Of a stretch of 64,000 bases of DNA, positions 25,307 through 34,343 are shown piece after piece. The stretch covers positions 1 to 64,000 of the forward strand of contig NZ_JADNRL010000008.1 of NCBI RefSeq assembly GCF_015595025.1, written 5' to 3'. Under the pieces are notes generated by a model that did not search any database, had not been told where the DNA came from, and saw only the letters and a program-made list of their open reading frames with translations. Origin of the DNA: Halomonas sp. KAO. GTDB taxonomy: Bacteria > Pseudomonadota > Gammaproteobacteria > Pseudomonadales > Halomonadaceae. The translations under genes were made by a program, and so were the position numbers. Positions within the stretch are counted from its first letter, which is position 1, and each line of letters begins with the position of its first letter.

Positions 25307-25666
25307 ATGACTACCGTGCGTTCACGCTTTTCTCGTGCCCGTACCCGAAGCTTTGCCGCCCTGGCCGCAGTGGGACTGGTACCGCAGGCCGTGGCACAGG
25401 GGCTACCCACCATGGAGGCGCCATCGCGAGGGGAGGGGGGTGGTCTGCTGACCACTCTCCAGAACTATCTGTTCGACTTCGGCGCACTGGGAGGCCTGAT
25501 CCTGGCCACAGTGGCCTTCTTGATCGTCGCCATCGCCTCTATCGCCACCTTCAACGAGGCCCGGGTACGAGGCGAGTGGTCGAAGTTTGGCGTGGTAGTA
25601 GTTGTTGGGGTAGTGCTGATCATCGCCATCATCTGGCTGGCGACCAAGGCGGCGGAGATCCTCTGA
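25307..25666 (+). CDS. ICE membrane protein, PFL_4702 family (pilin-like)
   Basis: A 119-residue protein with a long signal sequence ending at AVAQ near residue 30, followed by two hydrophobic segments (about 58-80 and 93-115). It matches TIGR03745 (LPTMEAPSRGEGGGLLTTLQNY). Size, signal peptide and two membrane helices recall VirB2/TraA pilins, so it may be the conjugative pilin; that part is inference. AAAAGGAG precedes the ATG. Confidence 0.85.
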   Translation: MTTVRSRFSRARTRSFAALAAVGLVPQAVAQGLPTMEAPSRGEGGGLLTTLQNYLFDFGALGGLILATVAFLIVAIASIATFNEARVRGEWSKFGVVVVVGVVLIIAIIWLATKAAEIL

Positions 25667-26049
25667 TGGCAAGCCGTCTCGACTTTTTGCCGACCCGTCT
25701 GAATACCGCACCGGTGGTGTTTCGAGGGATGACCGGACACGAGGTTGGGATGATGGTCCTGAGCGGCCTGGCCGCAGGCCTGCTGCCGGGCGCGATAAGT
25801 GCCTGGCTGCTGGGGGCCATCGCCATGGTGCCCACTGTGGCCTTCGCCTCTGCTGGTGTGGCGCTCTACTTCGGCGGGGCCGTCATGCGGCGGTTGCGCC
25901 GCGGTCGTCCTGCCTCCTGGATCTATCGCAGTCTGCAGTTTCGCATGGCTCGGCAGGGTATTCGGCTGTGGGGCGGCGAGACCCTGATTACCCGCTCCGG
26001 CCCCTACTCGCGGCGGCGGTTGCACCACCAACCGGGGGGACGGCCATGA
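25666..26049 (+). CDS. Conjugative transfer region protein, TIGR03750 family
   Basis: A 127-residue protein with two adjacent membrane helices (about residues 26-65), preceded by LNTAPVVFRGMTGHEVGM and followed by a basic cytoplasmic tail. The layout fits VirB3/TraL-like subunits and the TIGR03750 family. The ATG overlaps the previous stop by 1 bp, and the next gene overlaps it by 4 bp. Confidence 0.83.
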   Translation: MASRLDFLPTRLNTAPVVFRGMTGHEVGMMVLSGLAAGLLPGAISAWLLGAIAMVPTVAFASAGVALYFGGAVMRRLRRGRPASWIYRSLQFRMARQGIRLWGGETLITRSGPYSRRRLHHQPGGRP

Positions 26050-26693
26050 GTCGCTTTCGTCACGCACTCAGCGCCCGGGATGCCCATATCACCACCCTGC
26101 GCCTGGTCATTGTGATGCTGACACTGTTGAGCGCCGGTCTGTGGTGGGGCTGGAAGTCGGCCCCGGAGAACCTGACCATCCACAATCCGCCAGACCTGCG
26201 CTCCGGCAGCACCCGCGCCTGGTGGGAGGTCGATCCGTCGAGCGTCTATGCCTTCGGGTTTTATGTCTGGCAGCAGATCAACCGCTGGCCTGCCGATGGC
26301 CAGATCGACTACCAGCGCAATCTACAGTCTTACTCACCCTTTCTCACCCCCTCTTGTCAGCGCTACCTGAGCAACGACTATGAGGCTCGCAACCATCGTC
26401 AGGAGCTCTCCGGGCGCGTACGTGGCATCTACGAGATCCCCGGTCGCGGGTATCGCGCCAGTGCCGTCGAGGTTCTGAGTCGCGATGCCTGGATTGTGAC
26501 CCTGGATATGGCCATCGACGAGCAGTACGCCGGCACGCCGGTACGCGACCTGTTCGTTCGCTACCCGCTGCGCGTAGTGCGGGCCGATGTGGATCCCGAG
26601 CGTAACCCCTGGGGGCTTCAAGTGGATTGCTTCGAGGGCACCCCGCAGCGCCTGGCCGTGCCCGGCCGCGAGGATGAAGGAGATCCCCTATGA
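26046..26693 (+). CDS. Integrating conjugative element protein, PFL_4703 family
   Basis: A 215-residue bitopic protein: a short cytoplasmic start, one membrane segment (about 18-37), then a periplasmic domain with NLTIHNPPDLRSG and YVWQQINRWPADGQIDY. It matches TIGR03746 and is comparable in layout and position to TraE/VirB8-type channel scaffolds. Overlaps with both neighbours indicate coupled translation. Confidence 0.87.
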   Translation: MSRFRHALSARDAHITTLRLVIVMLTLLSAGLWWGWKSAPENLTIHNPPDLRSGSTRAWWEVDPSSVYAFGFYVWQQINRWPADGQIDYQRNLQSYSPFLTPSCQRYLSNDYEARNHRQELSGRVRGIYEIPGRGYRASAVEVLSRDAWIVTLDMAIDEQYAGTPVRDLFVRYPLRVVRADVDPERNPWGLQVDCFEGTPQRLAVPGREDEGDPL

Positions 26694-27562
26694 AGCGCGT
26701 GATACTGGCTTGCCTGACGAGTGCGGTGTTGATCGGCGATGCCATGGCGGTAGAGGTCATGCACTGGGAACGCCGTCCCCTGGAGATACCGCTGCCGGTG
26801 GATAAGGAGCGTATCGTTATCCTGGAGCGCAATGTGCGGGTAGGGTTGCCATCGGCTCTGGCTAACCCCGAAGTGCTGCGCGTCCAGAGTGCTGGGGGCG
26901 TGCTTTACTTGAAAGCCTTTGAGGCCTTCGAGACTCAGCGGGTGCGAGTGCAGGATGTGGAGAGTGGGGATGTGCTGCTGCTGGATCTTCTGGCCCGTGA
27001 GGGAGCCAGCAGCGAGGAGGTCCTGGTGGTGGACAGCCGCGAGGCATCTTCAGACAGCACCACCTCAGGAAGCAGCGGTGCGGAGGTAACGAAGACCTCG
27101 TCATCGTCGAAGGGCGCTTTACCCAGGGACGCCCAGCACTCGGCTTCCACGCCGATACCCGTGCGGCTGACCCAGTATGCGGCCCAGTCTCTCTACGCGC
27201 CGCAGCGGACCATCGAGCCTCTGCGAGGGGCCACCCGTGTGCCCATGCGGTTACCCGAGTCTCTGAGCACTCTGCTACCAACGCTGCCGGTGACTGCCAC
27301 GCCCCTGGGAGCCTGGCGGTTCGATGGCTGGACGGTGACGGCGGTGAAACTGGAGAACAACGACCGGCAGCGCGCTTTCGAACTCGATCCGCGCTGGCTG
27401 CAGGGAGACTTCTACTCCGCGACGTTCATGCACCCCTACCTGGCTCCGCGGGGCTCGATGGAGGATACCACTACGGTCTTTCTGGTCACCCGGAGCGGTG
27501 GCCTGGACAGGGCGCTGAGCTTGCTGAGGGAAGCGCCTGACGCTGAGGAGGGCTCCTTATGA
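26690..27562 (+). CDS. Integrating conjugative element protein, PFL_4704 family (TraK-like)
   Basis: A 290-residue exported protein with a signal peptide (residues 1-20, ending DAMA). VEVMHWERRPLEIPLPVDKERIV is the conserved TIGR03749 start. A Ser-rich linker (about residues 118-155) separates N- and C-terminal halves. Secretin-like TraK/VirB9 proteins take this place in F-type systems, so it is probably an outer-membrane core component. Confidence 0.87.
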   Translation: MKRVILACLTSAVLIGDAMAVEVMHWERRPLEIPLPVDKERIVILERNVRVGLPSALANPEVLRVQSAGGVLYLKAFEAFETQRVRVQDVESGDVLLLDLLAREGASSEEVLVVDSREASSDSTTSGSSGAEVTKTSSSSKGALPRDAQHSASTPIPVRLTQYAAQSLYAPQRTIEPLRGATRVPMRLPESLSTLLPTLPVTATPLGAWRFDGWTVTAVKLENNDRQRAFELDPRWLQGDFYSATFMHPYLAPRGSMEDTTTVFLVTRSGGLDRALSLLREAPDAEEGSL

Positions 27563-29001
27563 CGCTACGCAGCAATACCCTGCTGAAGGTGCTGGTTCCT
27601 GCGCTGTTGGTGATCGTCCTGCTGATCGTGGTGCGCAGCCTGGGGGGTGGCGATGCTGGTACAGATGCTGAAACTGCGGAGACAGACCCGACCCTGACCC
27701 TGAATGACGATGAGCTGCAGGCACTTGGCATCGAGGGGGACACCCCGCGGGATACCGTGGCCACTCTCGTTGGGCATGTGCAGGCCATGCGTCGCGATCT
27801 GGAGCAGGCCCAGGCGGAAACTCAGGCGCTACGCGACCAGAACGAACGGCTGATGAGTCGCGATCAGGATGTGGATGGGGCCATCGAAGAGGCGCTGCGC
27901 CGCGAGCGTGAGCAGTTGCGTCAGGAGGTTGAGCAGACACAACAGAGCAATCCACTGTTGAACACCCTTCAGCGTCAATTGGATCAGCTGCGTCAGCAGG
28001 TGGATGACACGGGAAGTGAGGATCTCCCCATTGGCCTCGGTCTGGAAGGTGGTGGCGGTCCCAACGGAACGATCTACTCAGGCCCTGGATCGACGCATTC
28101 ACTGACCTGGGTCGAGCCGCTGGACGCTCAGGAGGATGAGCGAGGGAGTGGCGAAACGACCTTCCCCACCCGCTTCGGCGAGGCGGCAGGTCAGTTTGGC
28201 GAAGCGGCCCAGCATGCCACCAGCGCAGTGGAGAGTCGGGTGACCGGTCGCCCCGATGAGTCCCCCGTGGAGCCTGTCTATACCCTGCCGGAGAACTCCA
28301 CTCTGATGGGCTCGGTGGCCATGACGGCGTTGCTGGGCCGGGTACCTATCGACGGCACCGTCAATGACCCCTATCCGTTCAAGGTAGTGATCGGCCGCGA
28401 GAACCTCACCGCCAACGGCGTCACCCTGCCCGAGGTGGAGAGCGCCATTGTCAGCGGCACGGCGACAGGCGACTGGACGCTCTCCTGCGTGCGTGGCCAG
28501 GTCAACTCGATGACCTTCGTCTTTAAGGACGGCACCGTGCGCACCCTGCCAACTCCCGATGACGTCAATTCCGGTGATGGCTCGAACCGCACCACCCTCG
28601 GCTGGCTCTCCGATCCGCGCGGACTGCCCTGCATTCCCGGAGATCGCAAGACCAACGCCCAACAGTTCCTGCTGACCAGCTTCATTCTGGGCGCCGCCGA
28701 GGTCGGTGCCGATGCCATGGCGATGAACGAGGTCACCACCAGTGTGGACAGCGGCGGCGTGGTCAGCGGTCTGACCGGCGACTCTGGACGCTATGCCGCC
28801 AGCCAGGCCCTGGCCGGCGGCGTCTCCGACGTGCGCCAGTGGGTGCAGGAGCGCTTCGGCCAGACTTTCGACGCCGTCTATGTTCCCCCGGGTCAGCCGG
28901 TCGCCATCCATATCGAACGCGAGCTGCCCATCGACTATGAGACACAAGGAAGGAGGGTGCGATATGACCGTTCTGGTGCGGACAACCTCGGTCTGCCGTA
29001 G
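27559..29001 (+). CDS. Integrating conjugative element protein, PFL_4705 family (TraB/VirB10-like)
   Basis: A 480-residue protein with one N-terminal membrane anchor (about 8-26), a coiled coil with LVGHVQAMRRDLEQAQAETQ (about 70-150), and a C-terminal beta-rich domain (TLMGSVAMTALLGRVPIDGTVN onward). It matches TIGR03752; by analogy with TraB/VirB10 it would span the envelope. It overlaps the PFL_4704 gene by 4 bp and the following lipoprotein gene by 38 bp. Confidence 0.88.
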   Translation: MTLRSNTLLKVLVPALLVIVLLIVVRSLGGGDAGTDAETAETDPTLTLNDDELQALGIEGDTPRDTVATLVGHVQAMRRDLEQAQAETQALRDQNERLMSRDQDVDGAIEEALRREREQLRQEVEQTQQSNPLLNTLQRQLDQLRQQVDDTGSEDLPIGLGLEGGGGPNGTIYSGPGSTHSLTWVEPLDAQEDERGSGETTFPTRFGEAAGQFGEAAQHATSAVESRVTGRPDESPVEPVYTLPENSTLMGSVAMTALLGRVPIDGTVNDPYPFKVVIGRENLTANGVTLPEVESAIVSGTATGDWTLSCVRGQVNSMTFVFKDGTVRTLPTPDDVNSGDGSNRTTLGWLSDPRGLPCIPGDRKTNAQQFLLTSFILGAAEVGADAMAMNEVTTSVDSGGVVSGLTGDSGRYAASQALAGGVSDVRQWVQERFGQTFDAVYVPPGQPVAIHIERELPIDYETQGRRVRYDRSGADNLGLP

Positions 29002-29431
29002 CGCCGCCAGGCCACTGATGGCCCTGATGACCACTCTGGCAGTGGCGGGCTGCGCCACTTCCCAGGAGGAGCTGATGCCAGTGGGTGAGTCCACCATGAT
29101 GGAAATCTGGCAGAGCCAGGCCGGCTACAGCACCGACGAGCGTCGCCTGCTGGACGCGCGCAGCGCACTGCGCCGTCCGCTGCAGGGTGACGACATGATC
29201 ACTGAGCAGCTGCGTTACAGCCGTGATGTGGGCAACGAGATCTACAGCCAGTTCCGCCGTCTGCCCAACCCGGATCTGGTGATGTACGTCTTCCCGCACT
29301 TGGCCGGGACAGAGCAGGTGCCGGTGCCCGGCTACTCGACGGTGTTCCCCTTCTATCAGCGCACCCAGTACGCGATGCCCGGGGAGAGCGCCCGAACCAC
29401 TGCAGAGTGGGTCGACGGGAGGGCACTCTGA
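28964..29431 (+). CDS. Conjugative transfer lipoprotein, TIGR03751 family (TraV-like)
   Basis: A 155-residue lipoprotein with lipobox VAGC near residue 29. The C-terminal half (RRLPNPDLVMYVFPHLAGTE, then VPGYSTVFPFYQRTQYAMPGE) is diagnostic of TIGR03751. It takes the TraV/VirB7 place beside the TraB- and TraK-like genes. The start lies inside the previous gene after AGGAGGGTGCG. The stop overlaps the next ATG by 1 bp. Confidence 0.87.
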   Translation: MTVLVRTTSVCRSAARPLMALMTTLAVAGCATSQEELMPVGESTMMEIWQSQAGYSTDERRLLDARSALRRPLQGDDMITEQLRYSRDVGNEIYSQFRRLPNPDLVMYVFPHLAGTEQVPVPGYSTVFPFYQRTQYAMPGESARTTAEWVDGRAL

Positions 29432-32319
29432 TGTCCCAGTTCGATAATCTGATGAATCGGCTGTTTGGCAGCGCCAAGGCTGGCCAGGGGAAGCCCCTGG
29501 ATGAGGCACTGCCGATATCTCCTGCGGAGCCGTCGTTGCCCACAGAGGCGGCGGCGCTGAGCAACGATATGCATGGTAGGCCTCTGAGCCTACCGCGAGG
29601 CAAGGCGCCTTCCGTGGCCGAGCTTTGCTCGCATTTCCGTCGGGCGCCGTCGTTCAGCAACTATCTGCCCTGGGTGGAGTACCTGCCGGAGTCGGGCTGC
29701 TTCCTCCTGGAGGATGGAGTGTCGGTAGGCGTGGTGGCCGAGGTCTTCCCCATCGCCACCGAGGGCCGTGCCCCGGAGTCGCTTGAGGCGATTCGTGACC
29801 AGATTGAAGCCGCCTTCCAGGACAGCCTGCCGGAGTATGATCAGCACCCCTGGGTGGTACAGCTCTTCGTCAGGGATGAAGTCGATGCCCGTCCCGACCT
29901 GGAGCGCATGCGTGATTATGTGCGGCCTCGGGCTCGAGAGACCGAGTTTACCCAGGACTGGCTGACGAGCATGGGCGCTCATCTCAGGGCCATCTCCAAG
30001 CCAGGCGGATTATTTCAGGATGACGGCGTGACCCAGACCCAGTGGCGAGGCCAGACCCGCCGCACGCGCCTGGTGCTCTACCGCTGGCTCGGCAAGAAAC
30101 GCCAGACGGGAGAACGCCAGCGGGGGCTTTCGCCCGAACAGGCCGCCAATCAGGTCTATGATCGGTTGGCTGCTGCGCTGCACGGCGCGGGCCTGCGCCT
30201 GAAGCGCTATGACGGGCGCGCCTTTCACCGCTGGTTGCTGCCGCGCTTCAATCCGCGACCGCGGCTGGCACCAGAGGATCCGTCGCGCTTCTATACCCTG
30301 TGCGACTATCCCGAGGAAGCCGATGAGGTGGCCTGGAACTACGATCTGGCCGAGGGAATGCTCTTCAACTCGCCCCAGGGCGATGTAGAGACCGGGCTCT
30401 GGTGGTTCGACGGACTACCGCAGTGCTGCGTGGTGGTGGAGGAGATGCGCCGGGTGCCGGTGGTGGGGCATCTCACCGGCGAAGTGCGTCGTTCCGACGG
30501 CCAGGCGAGCAACGCCCTGATGGACAAGCTACCCGAGGGCACCGAGGCGGTACTGACCATCGTCGCCACGCCCCAGGAGCCTCTGGAGGACCACATCAAT
30601 CGCCTGCACAACAAGGCAGTGGGCGATAGCGTGCTGGCTCGCCAGGTGCGTGAAGACTGCGAGACTGCCCGCCTCTATCTGGGGCAAAACCACAAGCTCT
30701 ACCAGAGCACACTGGCGTTTTACCTGATGGGCGAGAATGAGCAGGATCTCCAGCAGCGCAGCATGGAGCTGGCTACCCAGCTGCTGCAGGTAAACCTCTC
30801 ACCGGTGGATCCGGAGGATGAGGTCGCCGGCCTCAACACTTATCTGCGCTGGCTGCCGATGAACTTCGATCCGGAGCAGGATCGCAAGAATCGCTGGTAC
30901 ACCCAGTTCAATTACGCCCACCACCTGGCCAACCTGGCGCCGGTGTTCGGGCGCGGCCGCGGCACCGGTCACCCCGGCATGACATTCTTCAATCGCGGCG
31001 GCGAAACCTTCAGCTTCGACCCACTGAATCTCGAGGACCGCTCGGCCAACGCCCATATGCTGGTGTTCGGTCCCACCGGGGCGGGCAAGTCGGCCACTCT
31101 GAACGGCGTGCTGAGCCAGGTCATGGCCATACACCGTCCGCGGCTCTTTATCATTGAGGTAGGCAACAGCTTCGGGTTGCTGGGCCAGTATTTCGAGCGC
31201 AAGGGCATGAGCGTCAATCAGGTCAAGCTGTCGCCGGGCTGCGGGGCGAGGCTGCCGCCCTTCGCGGCAGCCTCGCGGCTGCTGCAGAACGAGGTGGAAG
31301 AGAGGCGCCTGGCCCGAGACGCTGAGGATGCCAACCCCTTCGAGGAAGCGCCCCTGGAGGAGGAAGAGGGGCAGCCTGACGAGGAGCGCGATCTGCTTGG
31401 GGAGATGGAGATCACCGCTCGGCTGATGATCACCGGCGGTGATCCCAAGGAGGAGCGGGAGTTTCGTCGTGCCGACCGGCGCATGGTCCGCGATGCGATC
31501 TACCGGGCGGCGGAGCGCTGCCGAGATGAAGGTCGCGACTGCATGACCCAGGACGTGCGCGAGGCGCTCTATGCCATCTCACGGAAGTCCGGTATCCCCG
31601 ATGAGCGGCAGCGCCGCGCCTATGATATGGGCGAGGCCATGGGGCTGTTCTGTGATGGCTTCGACGGCGAAGTATTCAACCGTCCCGGCGCCGCCTGGCC
31701 CGAATGCGACGTGACCATCATTGACCTGGCCCACTTCGCTCGGGAGGGCTATGAGGCCCAGCTCGCCCTGTCGGTGATCAGCGTAACCAATATGATCACC
31801 AACCTGGCCGAGCGCGACCAGTACAGCGGGCGCCCCATCGTCCAGGTCATCGACGAGTGCCATCTGCTCACCGTCAACCCGCTGCTGAGCCCCTACCTGG
31901 TCAAGGTGGGCAAGATGGGTCGCAAGCTCTCCCACTGGATCTGGATGGCCACCCAGAACCTCGAGGACTTCCCAGACGCTGCCCGCAAGCTACTCAACAT
32001 GATCGAGTTCTGGCTGTGTCTCTACATGCCGCCGGACGAGATCGAGCAGGTTAGCCGCTTCAAGGAGCTCACCAGCACCCAGCGCAAGCTGATGGCCTCC
32101 GCCACCAAGGTGTCGAAGAAGTACACCGAGGGAGTTCTGCTGTCAGGGCGTCTGGAAGCGCTATTCCGGGTGGTGCCTCCCAGCCTCTATCTGGCCCTGG
32201 CCGGCACCGAGGGCGAGGAGAAGGCAGAGCGCATGCGGGTGATGCGAGAGCAGAATTTAAGTGAGATAGATGCGGCACTATATATATCGAACAGAATGGA
32301 TAAGCTGAGAGGGATTTGA
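29431..32319 (+). CDS. Conjugative transfer ATPase, PFL_4706 family (TraC/VirB4-like)
   Basis: A 962-residue VirB4/TraC-class ATPase that powers pilus assembly. Walker A is FGPTGAGKSATLNG near residue 547; Walker B is VQVIDECHLL near residue 805. The start at 29431 overlaps the previous stop; a start 24 bp upstream is less likely. The last 22 or so codons (NLSEIDAALYISNRMDKLRG) are AT-rich, unlike the rest of the gene, so the 3' end seems to belong to the AT-rich insert that follows. Confidence 0.92.
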   Translation: MSQFDNLMNRLFGSAKAGQGKPLDEALPISPAEPSLPTEAAALSNDMHGRPLSLPRGKAPSVAELCSHFRRAPSFSNYLPWVEYLPESGCFLLEDGVSVGVVAEVFPIATEGRAPESLEAIRDQIEAAFQDSLPEYDQHPWVVQLFVRDEVDARPDLERMRDYVRPRARETEFTQDWLTSMGAHLRAISKPGGLFQDDGVTQTQWRGQTRRTRLVLYRWLGKKRQTGERQRGLSPEQAANQVYDRLAAALHGAGLRLKRYDGRAFHRWLLPRFNPRPRLAPEDPSRFYTLCDYPEEADEVAWNYDLAEGMLFNSPQGDVETGLWWFDGLPQCCVVVEEMRRVPVVGHLTGEVRRSDGQASNALMDKLPEGTEAVLTIVATPQEPLEDHINRLHNKAVGDSVLARQVREDCETARLYLGQNHKLYQSTLAFYLMGENEQDLQQRSMELATQLLQVNLSPVDPEDEVAGLNTYLRWLPMNFDPEQDRKNRWYTQFNYAHHLANLAPVFGRGRGTGHPGMTFFNRGGETFSFDPLNLEDRSANAHMLVFGPTGAGKSATLNGVLSQVMAIHRPRLFIIEVGNSFGLLGQYFERKGMSVNQVKLSPGCGARLPPFAAASRLLQNEVEERRLARDAEDANPFEEAPLEEEEGQPDEERDLLGEMEITARLMITGGDPKEEREFRRADRRMVRDAIYRAAERCRDEGRDCMTQDVREALYAISRKSGIPDERQRRAYDMGEAMGLFCDGFDGEVFNRPGAAWPECDVTIIDLAHFAREGYEAQLALSVISVTNMITNLAERDQYSGRPIVQVIDECHLLTVNPLLSPYLVKVGKMGRKLSHWIWMATQNLEDFPDAARKLLNMIEFWLCLYMPPDEIEQVSRFKELTSTQRKLMASATKVSKKYTEGVLLSGRLEALFRVVPPSLYLALAGTEGEEKAERMRVMREQNLSEIDAALYISNRMDKLRGI

Positions 32320-32370
32320 ATTGAGCTCTAATTTTTCCTATTCAAATAAAAAATATCGGTTGATGTTTTA

Positions 32371-32399
32371 TTGAATATTTGATAATTGCGTGCTAGTAT
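32371..32399 (+). promoter_or_regulatory. Predicted promoter of the ImmA/cyclase/PycTM operon
   Basis: TTGAAT (32371-32376), a 17-bp spacer and TAGTAT (32394-32399) lie 27 bp before the ATG at 32427. The surroundings are very AT-rich, so chance matches are possible. Confidence 0.5.
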
Positions 32400-32426
32400 T
32401 ATAAAAATTTCCATGGAGGTGGCGTC

Positions 32427-32960
32427 ATGGATGCTAGCCGCAGAAAGCAAATAAATGAATTGGCGGTAACAGTTAGGGAGTCTCTTGGGCTGACGACCCC
32501 TATAGATGTTGAAGAGGTTATTGATAGGCTTGGTGGGTCAATTGAAGATTTTGATCCGTATTATGGTCAAGATGCTGAAGCATATGTTCGCAAATCTGGT
32601 GATAGCTTTGCTATTGCTGTCAATGACTGTGTGGGTCACGCGCGACGCCGCTTTTCCATTGCGCATGAGTTAGGGCATCTCTTTCTCCACCTTGGATATT
32701 TGATTGATGATGATTTATGGGGGTCAGTTGACTCCTATATTGATTCTGTGCGTCATCGGATGGGTTATAATGAAGAAGAGTTTGAGGCTCATGAGTTTGC
32801 TGGTTCTCTTTTGATGCCGGCTGATGAGTTTCGTATTGTGGCTAATCAGTTTTTCGCGGATGGCCTCTATCCGCTAGAAAAGATTGCAGAGTATTTTGAT
32901 GTGTCTAGCAAGGCGGTGAAGGTGCGTGGCTGCTGGCTGGGTGTTTTTAGCTGGGAATAG
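32427..32960 (+). CDS. ImmA/IrrE family metallopeptidase
   Basis: A 177-residue M78-type zinc peptidase without a DNA-binding domain. The zinc motif HELGH is at residues 80-84 and the third ligand is probably E120 in FEAHEFAGSLLMP. In ICEBs1 and Deinococcus such enzymes cleave a repressor to switch genes on. No repressor gene is adjacent here: it stands first in a three-gene AT-rich operon with a cyclase-like protein and a membrane protein. It may be the sensor, activator or an extra effector. GGAGGTGG precedes the ATG; the next gene starts 6 bp downstream. Confidence 0.88.
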   Translation: MDASRRKQINELAVTVRESLGLTTPIDVEEVIDRLGGSIEDFDPYYGQDAEAYVRKSGDSFAIAVNDCVGHARRRFSIAHELGHLFLHLGYLIDDDLWGSVDSYIDSVRHRMGYNEEEFEAHEFAGSLLMPADEFRIVANQFFADGLYPLEKIAEYFDVSSKAVKVRGCWLGVFSWE

Positions 32961-32966
32961 TTCCTC

Positions 32967-34343
32967 ATGGATGAAAGAGTAAAGCTAAAGCTAGCTTTTT
33001 TAAATAAAAATTTAAAGAGTGTGACTGACATAGGAAAGGCAGGCCAGGTTACTGAGTCTGTCTTTATTTTTTTCTCGATAGATCTTGTTGGGTCTACCGG
33101 GATCAAGAAAGAAGCAGGTGGATGGATTGAGATTCTTCGCCATCTTTTTGAGGCATCTACTACTTATGCGAGGAAAGATGGATATAAACTTTGGAAGTAT
33201 CGCGGTGATGAGGCGCTTTTTTATAAGGAGGTTGTAAGGGGCAGCGATGTCGCTCAAGAGCTCTACTCTGTGTACTCTGTTGCAGAAAGAGTTAACAAAG
33301 ACTATGAGTTTCTTTATCAAGCGGGTAAGGATTCTCCAAAAGTAAAGGCAGCTATGTGGATTTCAAATGTTAGTAGGCTGCCTAGAGGGGATTATAGAGA
33401 CTCGAGTGTTGAGCATGTCGTGAATGAAATTGAGAGGAAGAGGGGAGGTGTCGCAGTTTCTTTGGGAGATGGTCAAGGGGAGAGCTATCTTGAGTTTTTG
33501 GGGCTAAATATTGATGCGGGTTTCAGAGTTGCTGAGATTTCACATCCGGAAGTTGTTGCTGTAAGTGTGGAGCTTGCATCAATAGTTTCTTTAATACATG
33601 GATCTGATGAGGTTCGGTCTGTTGGGTATCGGGAGTTGAAAGGGGTGGACTCTTTTTTTCCATACCCTGTGCTTTGGTATAGTCCAAATTGGTGTAGGCT
33701 TGAGCAGCACTGGAGGCAGCAGTTTAGACTAAGCTCTTACGAGGCTGCGGCGTTAATAGAGGGGAGGGCTTTTGATAATGAACTTTGCGAAAAAACTCTC
33801 AAAGCGCTAGGTCTTGGCGAGCAAGTTGGAAAGCTTTTGAATGATTTTAGGGATAGAGTTTCTGTTGGTGACGAAAGGTTGTTGGAGGATAATGCAAAGC
33901 CTTCAGGATTTGCTGAAAGGAAGGTGGTAGTCCATTGTGTGGCGATCTGCTTTAATAATAAATCTCAGGTTCTTCTGGGTAGGCGTCAGTTTAAAAAAGG
34001 AAGCCCTCTATCTGAGAAATGGGAATTTGGTTGTGCCCAGCTGCAAGACGGTATGACATTTGAGAGTGCCCTTCGTCAAGACTATTTGTATGATTTTGGC
34101 ATTGAGATTCATAGCTTTCACCCAAGGCCGATATCTACCTATACCGTCGAGGGAAAAGATGAGCAAGGTGTGATTTTTTTGGCCAGAGTAGGAAGTGGTG
34201 CTGAACCAATAAAAAATAAGCACCAGGAGGTTGGTTGGTTTGACCTGGATAGCATTGATCTTCGTGATGAAGATTGTGTGCCTAACTTCAGAGAGAATCT
34301 AGAGCTAGCAGAGAGAGAATATGAGGTGTGGGTACATGGATGA
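32967..34343 (+). CDS. Class III nucleotide cyclase-like protein fused to a degenerate Nudix domain (PycC-like)
   Basis: A 458-residue two-domain protein. Residues about 30-205 fit a class III cyclase: FFSIDLVGST has the first metal-binding Asp (D39), WKYRGDEALF the second (D81), and LNIDAGFRVAE (180-190) the substrate-site helix with R187. This pattern recalls PycC cyclases of Pycsar anti-phage systems, which make cCMP or cUMP. Residues about 318-455 form a Nudix fold (VVVHCVAICFNNKSQVLLGRR), but the Nudix box 359-379 lacks the usual REUxEExGU acids (Q-D-Y-L-Y-D-F-G), so it is probably a binding or sensing module. The linker (210-315) is helical. Codon use is AT-rich, unlike the ICE backbone. 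Confidence 0.75.
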   Translation: MDERVKLKLAFLNKNLKSVTDIGKAGQVTESVFIFFSIDLVGSTGIKKEAGGWIEILRHLFEASTTYARKDGYKLWKYRGDEALFYKEVVRGSDVAQELYSVYSVAERVNKDYEFLYQAGKDSPKVKAAMWISNVSRLPRGDYRDSSVEHVVNEIERKRGGVAVSLGDGQGESYLEFLGLNIDAGFRVAEISHPEVVAVSVELASIVSLIHGSDEVRSVGYRELKGVDSFFPYPVLWYSPNWCRLEQHWRQQFRLSSYEAAALIEGRAFDNELCEKTLKALGLGEQVGKLLNDFRDRVSVGDERLLEDNAKPSGFAERKVVVHCVAICFNNKSQVLLGRRQFKKGSPLSEKWEFGCAQLQDGMTFESALRQDYLYDFGIEIHSFHPRPISTYTVEGKDEQGVIFLARVGSGAEPIKNKHQEVGWFDLDSIDLRDEDCVPNFRENLELAEREYEVWVHG

